Assembly (NCBI RefSeq): GCF_030052815.1
Contig: NW_026614811.1
Location: 43,644-107,643, forward strand
DNA: 64,000 bases
Reading direction: 5' to 3'
Source: Hevea brasiliensis
Lineage: Eukaryota; Streptophyta; Magnoliopsida; Malpighiales; Euphorbiaceae
Position 1 is the first letter of the stretch; each line of letters begins with the position of its first letter. The position numbers and the translations under genes were made by a program. Shown piece by piece: positions 48,649-60,635 of this stretch. The notes below the pieces were generated by a model, which saw only the letters and a list, made by a program, of their open reading frames with translations, did no database searches and was not told the origin of the DNA.

Positions 48649-50140
48649 ACTGCATGTCATGTTAATTGATAAGCTCGAAATTACATGCTTTAAATATCTA
48701 TGACTCACGCATTTTTAGCAAACACTTGCACCTAAGATCAAGCCTTAAACACTAAGTTTTACTATTTTAACAACTCTCAACCCCTATTTTCTGCAAAACA
48801 CAATGATGATAGATTAAGGCAAATTCTTCCTTAAATCTGACCCAAGACACATTATATATGGTTAAATTTATATTTAAAATAAGTAAAACTTGTACATTTA
48901 TATTTTGAATTCATAATGTAACGAGTCTAGATAAAATTTTCTCATAAAGTGAAGGTAGGGCCCTTAGTAATATTTCAAGTGGAGGTGGATGCTTGAGAGT
49001 AAGAATGCTTATTTCTTCTGTTTGATAAAAAATTAAAAATTGAATTACTGAAAATATATAGACGAATCAAATCAATTCTAGTAAAAAAATCGAATTAAAT
49101 TAAATTAAATTACTTGGTTTGGTTTATTAATTTGATTTTAATCTTTTATATTCATATTGATACTGTAGTGATCTTCTTTAACTAGTCAATGCATGATATA
49201 AATTTACAAGAGAAGAAAAAGTGAGGCTAGTGGCCCTTAGGCAATCACTCTAACGCCAAAATCACAAATGCATGTTTAAGAGTAACGAACACAAAGAGTT
49301 TCAGTGATAAAATGAGTAAAGTAAGCATGCCTAAAGTTTGGCATTAGTTTGATATATATGGGCCGATCTAAGTGACCATTGTGAGTGATTGTAGAATGTT
49401 TATTAAAGTATGAGATTTGGGATACTGTCCGATTATGTGATTCCAAGATTTTCAGTGAAAATATCTCAATTCTGATCATGATTTTTATCAGTTAGTTATA
49501 TAAACTATCAAATCGAAATACCCGAATAATAAGAATTATATCGTGCCGAACCGAGTTCTGAGTCACTATTCTGCCAATTGACCGAACCATATCTTGTTTT
49601 GACTGTTTAACCCAACTATTTTAAACATCTGATTGGGTCAAATCTGAGCCGTTTGACCAACTTACCGAGCCATTAGACTCCGTATTCTGGGCGGTCTATG
49701 CAATATAGTAAACAAATGGATCCCCAGGCCTCAACGACAACCAACAATTTTCAATCATAATTACACGTTTCAATAAATACCCAACATTCTCCATTAAAAA
49801 AATTCATAAAATTTATATATGTATTAGGAGGTAGACTTTTCTAGGCAGTGGTATTGGTGGCGATGTGGATTTTTCCAAACCATCGTTTGATTTAGTAAAT
49901 TTTTAATTTTTTACTTATAATTATTTTTATTGATAATTAGATACCCAACATTCTCCATCAAAATTTTCATGAGAAATTGATAAGTTAACACACATAGATA
50001 TATACATTCTCTAGAAAAAGACATGCATATTAAGCCAAAATTTAAGCCAATTTCAAGGAAGACCTTTTAAAGCAATGGTATTGGGCGCGATGCGGATTTT
50101 CCAAACTATCGTTTGATTTTAGTGTATTTGACACATGATG
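48649..50140. other. Intergenic DNA with a 165-185-bp tandem duplication
   Basis: No gene is seen. Two adjacent diverged units (about 49775-49940 and 49941-50125) share 'atacccaacattctcca', 'ggtattgg-ggcgatg-ggatttt' and 'ccaaac-atcgtttgattt'. The rest is AT-rich. Confidence 0.6.
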
Positions 50141-50439
50141 GTCTAAGAAGTGCACCTTCTAAATGCAAGTGAGGTGTTTGTTAAAAGTCCTAAACGTAGA
50201 AAAATGAAATGAATTTCATAAAAATAGTAAAATTTCATAAAATTTGTTGCGTGAATGAGATTTTCTAGCATGTTCTTGTCCCCACAGTGTTCCAATGGTC
50301 CCATCAGCACGCGTGTCAGTGTCAGTCTTACGTAACCACGAAACCGACACTTCTCTTTTCGTCCAAATCGGGCGCGGCTCAGTTCTCCACCTCTACAGTA
50401 CGGCAATAGACCAGCCGGCACCCTACCTCCTTTCTCTCC

Positions 50440-50547
50440 CTTTCATGTCAAATACCATGACTCTCTAGCACATGTCGTCTTCTTCTCTCTTTCGCTTCCT
50501 CTCGATCCCAAACCCTAGCTTCTTCTTTCTCTTTCCATTTCCCCAAA
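50440..50547 (+). promoter_or_regulatory. Promoter or leader of the hydrolase gene
   Basis: A strongly pyrimidine-rich tract (TCTTCTTCTCTCTTTCGC and similar) with the telo-box-like AAACCCTAG (50510-50518) precedes the first ATG at 50548. Telo-boxes and CT-rich leaders are common in broadly expressed plant genes. No TATA box is evident. Confidence 0.45.
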
Positions 50548-50676
50548 ATGCCCTCCCACTTAATCTCTAATTCCCCTTCTACTTCTTCTACCCCTTCCTC
50601 CGACCTCTCCAACGACGCTGTTTCGCTTCCTTCCACATCCTCCTCCTCCTCCTCCTCTGCTTCTAGATTTCCAGAT

Positions 50677-53451
50677 ATGTGGAATTATCTTTGGTTTCCC
50701 ATACTCATTTCACTCTCCAAAGAACTTAGCTTAGCTAAAGCTGCTCAGTTGAATATTCTTCTTCCGAGTCAACTCGACAAAGACGCATCGTCTCCGGTGT
50801 CTAGGTGCTCCGTACCGGACCCCAAGCTGAACTATAGGCCAGTGATTGGAATCTTGAGCCATCCTGGTGATGGTGCTTCCGGGAGGCTAAATAATTCGAC
50901 AAATGCGTCGTATATTGCGGCGTCTTATGTGAAATTCGTTGAATCGGCTGGTGCTCGTGTGATTCCTCTTATCTATAACGAGCCACTGGAGATTCTTTTC
51001 GAGGTAGTGTAGATTTTCAAGCACAGTTGCTTGATTGAACAGTAGAGAAAAGACCGATCACTTTTTTTTTAATAACTTGGTAGATTATCATTTCGTAGAT
51101 AAAGAGTTGACGTGGATGAGAAAAATAATTGGAAGTATAACCAAACAGAATTTTTTAAAACAAACGTGGATTTGATGATTAAAGGAATATAGAAAAAGTG
51201 AAAGTATCTGAATTTTTTATGCAAAATAATAAAGGATTTATCTTGTGCATAATCTCATATTCATAGCAATCAACTATTGGCTTTTTCAGTTGACACTTCT
51301 TTCCTCCAATTTTCTAGGTTCAGTTGCTGTATTAACGTTGTTTAGTTTTAATCAAGTTAGGATATGTATTTGATTTATGGGCGCATCTAAAACTGCAGTA
51401 TTGTTCATTAATGATAAATGTGTTCTCGTTTTGTTTTTCCTCCGTCATCAAAGGGTGTATCATAGGTGAATACAATGCATGCCAGCATTTGTGGTTGTGA
51501 AGTTCCAATGGCTTGCTTACTTGTATGCTTGAAACAGATTTATAATTTGTTACTTGGTTTTAGCTTTCGAGCTTCAAGATTGTGTTTTGTTGACATCACA
51601 TTCACGCATTCACATGATGTTTATTACTTAATAGTATGAAAATTGTCATGGAAGAGTGAGAAGTGCTGTTTAATTGATAATGAGATTAACTTGGGTTGTA
51701 TATATTATATTGGTAAAAAAGTTTGGAACAAATGAAGTGCCATATCTATGTACCATTAGGTTGCCAGAATAATCTTTATGAACAAAATTCTAGGGATAAC
51801 TTTATTTTAGACATAGAATACTTCAGTTTCAGAGAATGGGAAAATAATACGGAGGCCTTGGAGATTACTTTTGGATAAAATTTTGCAATTCTATTTCAAG
51901 AATGAATCTGTTGGTTTGTGGGGCTCTTAAAATATTTTTGGAGAACGTTGAAACTGTTGGTTTGTGGGGCTCTTAAAATAATTTTAGAGAACGTTGCACA
52001 TGGAAAACCTGCTGGGTAATGTATCATAATATGGACCCTGGTACCTGTGTTTCCTTTTAGTGTATATATGACTGTGGTTGAAAATCCAGGATTTATGCTA
52101 TCTTTATCCTTCTTTTATACAAAATTGTAAGATATATTTTTTAATGTTTATGATGTGCCAAGATTATTCTGGTTCTTCTGTTTTGGATCTACGTAAAGCA
52201 TGTGGTCCAATGTTCTATATTTTTTGATTGATTTAGATTTTTCTGTGGATAATCTATTAGTGTTTTTGGACCTTATGCTAAATTGCTTCATTTGCTATGG
52301 CAAGGGTAATTTATGATTTGATGTTGCTATTGACTATTTTAGTAACCTTTTAAGATTCTCATTAACTTCTAGTCATATGCTGTTGTATTGCAGAAGCTCA
52401 ATCTGGTTAATGGAGTGCTCTTTACTGGGGGTTGGGCTAAAAGCGGTTTATACTATGACATTGCAAAGGCAGTTTTAAGGTAGGTAACGCTGCTTTTTCT
52501 GTTCTTTTATGTGCTATACTTTGTAGCATTCATTCTCTTTGATCAATTGTGCACATGCACGTATGGTTTTGGCAGCCATTAGCAGCCTAAAGTGATATGA
52601 GTTTGTCTTCACTATCCTGTGGGGTATGCACATTCATAAATCAGTAGACTTCAGAAGATAAAAGTTCAAGGTCCTATACATGTAGGTAAATTAAATAACT
52701 TATTGTTTGAATCTGAGCTTTAGATGGCAATTGAATAAAAAAATTTGTGGGGACTTCTACTTGAGGAATTTTCATATCAATATGAGCTGGAAGGATCTTA
52801 GAGTTAGGATAGCATGCAGTGCTTTTACATGATCTGTCCCTTGTTTACCCTATATGACCCAGTCATTTACTGTGCTGAGCTATGGATGCCATTGGAGATG
52901 GGCTTGAACATGTTTGACATGAAAAGTTAAGCTGCTTGAACAACATAACCATATTTTGCTTTGTGTACTTCTTTGTTTCATTATTCACTGAAGCATTTCT
53001 GAAAAGTCTAGAAACCTTCTTGAAAAGTTAATTCCTCATTTTATTTGCATGATCTTTAGTGCCTTGTACAATTATAACAATCTTAGGTTCCATTTGTTTC
53101 ATGGAAATTATTTTCTTGTTTTTGGTTGTTTGTGAACACAAAAGAAAGTAAGGGAGGGGAAAACATTTTCCTGCTCATGGTAAAATGCTCCCCTTTAAGG
53201 GAAAATATTTTCCAGTTTTGAGAATAGGAAGTCATTTTTCCTAGCCATTACTCACTTCCATTTGTTTTTTCAATTTGCTTTTTTTCCCCTCTTTCCTTGA
53301 TGTTTTTACCTTCCTTCATATTTTCTACTATAATTTTTTTTTGCGCCCTTGATTTTTTAATAGATAAGACGAGTTTTTGTGTTATATGAAGATTTTGACA
53401 AGATATTAAATTGTTTTCTGTATTATTCATGTTACACAATACTTAATAATA

Positions 53452-53490
<39 letters not shown>

Positions 53491-56400
53491 CTTCTGTTTG
53501 TTGAGCTGAAAACCATGGTATTATTTTTTTTTTTGTTTATGACTGAATGATGATTTAATTCAATTTTGGGTAAAAATTTTGATCAATATATTGATTTTAT
53601 GAATAATAAATCATATGTTTATATCAAGTTAGTATACAGAAAATTGATCATTATCAATGTGCACCAATTGCTAGAAAATATTTTTCAGCTGGTTTCTTAT
53701 AGTACAGCCAAATGGCAGAAAATAATTTGTTTTCTCAGAAAATATTTCCCGTAGAAAACATTTTGCACAAAAAAGTTATTTTATGTGAAACAAATGGAGC
53801 CTTATTCTTCAAATAGTTCGACAAATCAAATTAACCACTTTTTATATGGGCTCAAGTTTCTGATTTTAGGATACTTTTATGCTGCCTTACTTGGACCTAA
53901 TATCACATTTTCTAATGTTGCAACTCTTCAACATGAAGGAATTAACTTACTTTTGATCTCTAAATAAGGCTGCAATGTGTAAATTATTTTCAGCATGAAA
54001 TCTGCTTTTCATGGCAACTCTTGTATGTAGCATGGAAACGGAAAGGGAGAAATGGCATTTTCTAAAATTGTAGGAAACAGAAATGTGGGGGAAACATGTA
54101 AATATAAAAGTATGGGGGGTATGTTTATAAATTTTCTTTTATATAAAAATATGGGGACATTTATAAACTTCAAGTTTATATTGAACTTTAAAAATATACT
54201 CGTAAATTTTAATTTTTTATGTAAATAAAATTTTATACGCATAAATGCCAAAAAAACCAGAATTTAAAAGACACCTTCAATGCTCTTTGCTTCCTACCAA
54301 GCCAATCATGAGTGTTATTGTGCTTCACTATGACCTACTTTGAATTATTCTCTTTTGTTAAACGCGATTCTTATTGAATCAAATGCAAATCCCTTGTTCT
54401 TAAAGCTATATCTTCTCCAAGGGACCTTTTTGTTTCATTGTGAGAGGTGAGAGACATGAGAGGCTTGTTTCATTTTTGAATTTCGTATATTTTTTTATGA
54501 AAGAGAGGCATTTCTAATTTTTTAGCAACTATCTGATTTTTTTTTTAATTGGAAGCGTGTATCCAATTTTTCTTAAATTACAGAAACAGTACCAAACATT
54601 TCGGGTGAGTTTCCTGGAGTTCCAGTTTTGGAAATGTTTCCGAAACGCAGAAACTCTGGTGCCTTATAGTTTCCGGCACTTCATAGCAACTATCTGATGT
54701 ATGCATTTGAAACATGTTAGGGAAAACATGGTAAACTGTACTATCGGTTTTCTCCCCACCATTTGTTAATTAATTCTATTATCTGTTATTTGCAGAAAGC
54801 TTTAGCCAAGAACGATGCAGGATACCATTTTCCGTTGTATGCTATCTGCTTAGGTTTTGAACTTCTGACAATGATCATTAGCAAGGTAACCTGTCTTCCT
54901 TTTATTAGTTTTTGAGTAGTTTTTCATCTATATTATTCAGCAGATTTTTTGTTCCTCTCTTTTCCTTTCACCTACTTAACCTTTTTAGATTTGTGTTCAA
55001 AAGCCAGTCAAGGTGGTTAGTTTTGTTTCTATGTCTTTCCACTGGAAATGATTTAAAACTAGAGAGGAGGAGGTACATTTTAGGCTGTGATGTTATTTTG
55101 AGATTCTGTACTTTATGGTACTAGAATGGCTGTGATGTCAGATTAATGCCATGATCTTTTCTATAAATTATTTGGCTATATGGTTTACAACTCATTACTC
55201 AAGACAACTATACTTTCTATAATCCATGTGAACTTAGATTTTTATACATGATGAAAATTCGCAGCAATTTATACTTGTATTGTCTTGATCATTCTTCATT
55301 TCAAAATGTCCAAGTAGTCTTTCCATCATATTGTATGTCCAAATATCTGTTGACTGAAAGTGGAATTCTTTATACTTAAAGAAAATTCTTTACCAGTACT
55401 TCTTACACTCTATTGTTCTGCTATTAAAAACATAACAATTTTTTTCCTTGATAATAGAACAAGAACATTCTGGAATCATTTAATGCAGCAGATCAGGCTT
55501 CTACACTTCAGTTTATGAAAAACGCAAATATAGAGGGAACTGTGTTTCAAAGGTATATGATTTGTAATATTTCTTTTTCTTCCCATCAATCTTTTCTAAA
55601 GGTATACATGATCCCATGCAGAGGGTGGCTTTGGTGTAACTGTAAAGTTACTCTGCTTGTGATCTGGAGATCATGGGTTTGGGCGACGGTAACAGCCTCT
55701 CTGCAAAGCAGGGGTAAAGCTGTGTGCATCAAACTTCTCCAGAGTACACAAATGTGGGATGCTTCATGCATTGAGTCACACCTTTTATACATGGTCCCAT
55801 GTGTTCTGAATTATAATTTGGTTATCATGCTGGTAGTAGTTATGATTGTTCTTTGTTGATTTGGATTTTGAAAAATCATTGTGAGGAGTGATGTTGCATG
55901 AACTGTTTCAAAGATTAGTTGACATCAATGTGTTATAAATTATGATAAATGAGGTAGCAATATGCACTTCAAGTTTTGCATGATAAGTATGACCATTATA
56001 GATCCTTCTCTTCATTTCAGGTTGATTGATCTTCTCAATTGGAGGATCGCTGTGATGAAAAATTTACTTGTTCTAGTTTGGAAACTTTATTAGGATAATT
56101 ATTTTCCCCTCTTTTTCTCCCTCTTTCTCTCTTAATGTAACCTTTTCTATTTTCATCCCCTGCTTCTTTTGTAGCGTTCCATCATATTAGTTGTTGATGC
56201 CAAACTCAACCATGATTTCTAGCGAGTTGATCATTGGAATGGGTGTTTCTGCATTATAGAATTAGCAATGTTAGAAGCCGCATGCAATAGGGTGCGTCTG
56301 CGCCACATGCACACACACACACTTGGTGCCATTCTCTGGAATGGAGTGATCCTTTGCCAGTTTTTCATAACTTAGTTGATCTTTGACATAATGTTTAACA

Positions 56401-59400
56401 TTGTTATAGAAGCTTATTTAATTATTTGTTGTCAGCAAAATTGATTACATCTACTTGTTCCAAGCAGAAGTGCTACTTAACATTCATCACTATTGCAGAT
56501 TTCCTTCAGACTTGCTTAAAAGTTGAGTACGGATTGTCTCATCATGCAAAACCATCATGTGAGTTAAAGTAATTTTGGTAGGATCTTTGGTGGTGTTGTA
56601 AACTGCAAGGGAACATGGTGTGCTGTGCATATCTTTACATAGATTTTGATGGTTGAAGTCATTTCAATCTCTGTTTAAAAAGGGCATGTAATTTTTATTT
56701 TGTATCGAATGGCTTGAAAGCCTTATATTAAATCCTATTTCATTTATTCTATTTTTTTATTGTGTTCATCTACTGGGTGGTCCGCTATATTATTAATCTA
56801 GCATTTCTACAGTCTAGCTATGCATGACTTTTGTTAAATAGGACCATGTAATGCCTAGAATGATTAACGTGGAACTAGTTACTAAATTTCAAATTTTCTC
56901 TTAAAACTATAAAATCACTGAGACCAAAAGCCAAATAAATTCATACTGGAAGTATGATGTGGCAGCCACATTAGACTTCTCTAGTATATTTTATATGCTT
57001 AGTGAGCCATCAGGACATCTTCTTGCTCTCTTATTTTTATCCTTTCTTTGTAAATAAAAGATTAAAAATGCCATTTTCTGATGCTCTTTTACTTTCCACT
57101 CTCTACTGATTTTTAACAGCAAAGTTAATTTTTTCACGTCTCTTACTCAGAGATAGGAAATAGAAAATTGTTTTGAGTGAGTCACTAAGCATACAAAATA
57201 TGTTCGAAAAGTTCTAATTCAAAAGAAAGGTCCAGTGATTTTAGAGCCTATTTCAGTTTAATAATTTTAATGGGTTTATATTATGTTTGGGAGGAGGTAA
57301 AATAACGATTTTTATGGTTTTAAAAACTTCATAATTTTTTGTTTGGGGGGAGGAAGGGAATTGTTTTGATGGGGTTTGGAGGGTTTGAAGGGAAAACCTC
57401 CTCAATCCACGGATTTGATCGGTTGAAAAAAGGAGGTTTGAAAACCTCCAAAATCATACCTTATAAAACCATGGGTTCTCCAAAAGACAAATCCATGGTT
57501 TTAAAATCTTAAATTCATTAGAAGTGAAATTAAACCATGAAAATCTATATAACTCCTATTTTAGAATTGCCGTTTATTGTTGAGGTATTAATGCATTTTA
57601 TTTTCTGATTTTTAAGATGTCTTGCCAAAAATTCCATGGAAAAATCCTGCTGGTTGAAAATTTGTATAACACAAAGGCTAGGAGTAAAGGAAGTGCTACT
57701 GATATGTTTATTATTAGGCTTTTCTTACTTGTATGCAGAGTAGTATTTTCCCCCTCTTGTTATTGAACTATTCCTGTATTACCATTAATTTCTTCTTTTG
57801 TTTATTTTGCTTTATTAAAAATGCCTGATCTATATATATTGAAGGTTCCTATTTCTTTGTTTATGTTATTTTTCTGACTTTTCAATACAACAGTACGGCA
57901 TCTCGCCAGAACGGCTTCAAGAGAACCAGGATCTATCTAGTTTCTTCAAGATCTTGACTACTAGTGCAGATGCAGATGACAAAGTATTGCTTGTAGTAAT
58001 TTTTGTTAATGTTGCCATGTACCCACTAGAATTCTAATTCCTCCATTAACATTCATATCAGGTTTATGTCTCCACTGTAGAAGCACACAACTATCCTGTG
58101 ACTGCTTTCCAATGGCATCCTGAGGTATAGCCTCCACTTACCCCATTATTTGGTTGAAGCTCTTGAATGCGTATACTTTTTCCATTCTTCTAATATTTTT
58201 CCTTGTATTTATTCCATTCATCATAATATAGATATATTACCTGGTTGGGGTGGAAAATTAAGGTTAAGATTACTGTTAGGAAATTGATAGAGAAAAGAAA
58301 GCACAGCACCAGAAATTATACAAAAAGAACAGAACAAGGAAATGATAGCACGAAGAAGATAAAGATTTTTTTTTTTTTTTTTTTTAATTCAAATACACAA
58401 ATGGGTCCAGATGATTACAAGAGAAAACTATCCCTCATACGCCCCAGCAGTAGAACACTGACCCCAAGCTAAAAAGCTGGAAGAAAAAGATACAAATTAG
58501 TCATTTCCCTCCTTCATGCTCTCTTATTCTGTATGTAACACCCTGTGGCTACTTGCTTCACATGTTTTCCGAATTCTTCTCTAACAGAAAAGGGGTGAGC
58601 TGGACTTTTTGATCCTTCTAGAGTATACCACCCAATTCCAATTCTCCTTGTCCCTTCATTTAGGCTTAGCTGGATAATATTCTGTATCAATATACCTTAA
58701 CTTTTATGTTTCAGGATTTGAGGATTGAGTCCTTTGGTATTGTTGTGAGCAGATTTTTTAAATTAGAGCTGAACTCTTCCTATTAAGTTCATGCTTCTAT
58801 ATTTTCATATTCATACACAAAACAACAAAATGTGCACATATATCAATATGGAAGCACATATTGTATGTCCATGTATGCATGTGGCTGAAGACACACAGGG
58901 AGAAGTGCTGATATTGCCTTTGAAGTTTTCATTTCAAATGCACAACTATCCAAATGGATTTTTAGGGCATTGATATCCTTTTACTAATCCAGATGTTCTG
59001 TGGGTTGATGTGTGTGTGTGTGAGAGAGAAAGCTTCTTGAAATCGAATCTGCACCACTAAAATTGAATTTGTGAAAAATCACTTATGCAATCTGAATTCT
59101 GAACTGCTCAATGCTGCATATTATACTTCATGGTAGATGGCATGGATAGTGCATCTTTAGTTGTGTGTTTCTTCCACCTGTTTTATTTATTTATTCATTT
59201 ATTTTCTTCTTTTGGAGAAGTTGAAAGGTGTTGGGGCTTAGAATAAAAAATGAGGCTTAGGTTGGTAGGGATAAAAGAGGCCACTGTGATAATTTTTATG
59301 GCTCTATTATATTTCAGTCATGTTCAAAGGTTGATCTAAATGAGTAGTTTTAGAATAGAATTGATGTAGATATATATAGTCATAGCTTGAGAAAATAAAT

Positions 59401-60543
59401 AAGCTATTTTTCCACAAATTTCCTCCTTTATATTTTCACTTTGTGCATTTGTACCATTTTTTTCCTTTCCCCCTATTTCTTGGTGTTGTCATAAAATTTG
59501 CTGTAAATAGTGGGTTTACCACTGGTTCAATATTGCAGAAAAATGCTTTTGAATGGGGCTTATCTATGATTCCACACTCTGAGGATGCCATTCAAGTGAC
59601 GCAACATGTTGCAAACTTCTTAAATCAGGTGAAGACTTTATTATTGTTGAGAAGTTGCTAATTAATATGTGCTGCAATATTTTTTAATATTGTAGGGAAA
59701 CAGGTTATGAGGCAATAGCGAGGTTTTTTTTTTTTTTTTAAATTTTTAAATATGGGTATGCAATTGATTGTTCGGTTCAGTTCCGAACCAAACCAGAAAA
59801 CTGAACAGCTAAGAAATTTGCCGAACCAATTTGGAGGGAGAAACAAACCAGAAAAACAGGTTCGGTTCGGTTACACAGACTCACAGACAGCCTTTTTTCA
59901 ACCCTATCAATTCAAATCAACCTCACACTGATACACATCATTAATAGAAATTTATATCTTAAACAAAAATCGATTAACAAATTCTCAAATCCAAATTTCA
60001 AATAATCCCCAACTAGAAAACTCCAACACAAATGCAATTAAACTAGATTGAGAAGCAAGCAGAAAACTCACAATAACACACCTACAACTCACAATTGCAC
60101 ACGCACAGAACCACACCCATGGCCACAAACACTGCTATGCACCCACAGCTCACAGTTGCACATGCATAGATAGAGGATGGAAACAGCATCACAAGGACCG
60201 AGAATAGACGGCGCACGAGGTTCTTCTGTAGAAGTCGTCTTCGTAAGCACATGTGGCTCTTTGGATCTCGAAGGAGAAGCAGAAGCAGGCTTCTTTGACT
60301 TAAATGATGGATGAGGCTGTGCTCTTCAACTTCGAGCAAGGCTTCGTCTTCAAGCCATTGTGCTCATTGCTGACCCTCATTAGTTGAAGAAGAAGAAGAA
60401 GAAAGAGGGGAAGAAGGTTTCAGTTATGGGTGAAAGGGAAGGGATTTGTGGGTTTGGTTTGGACTCCTGGGTGCAGAATGAACGGAAATGGGGGAAGCTT
60501 GGTCTTTGGGTGTTAGATCTGAGAGGAAAAAAGAAAAAAAAAA

Positions 60544-60635
<92 letters not shown>

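Noticed and set aside
52460..52485. GC donor at 52469 to restore the frame of the hydrolase exon 2/3 join
   Set aside because: It would keep the frame but remove four residues that family members have. A one-base length change is the simpler reading, though RNA data could reverse this.
53566..53754. 62-codon plus-strand ORF in intron 2
   Set aside because: It lies inside the MITE and has no coding character.
55619..55785. tRNA gene
   Set aside because: Box A and box B are present but no cloverleaf can be formed. Body, tail and target duplication are those of a SINE.
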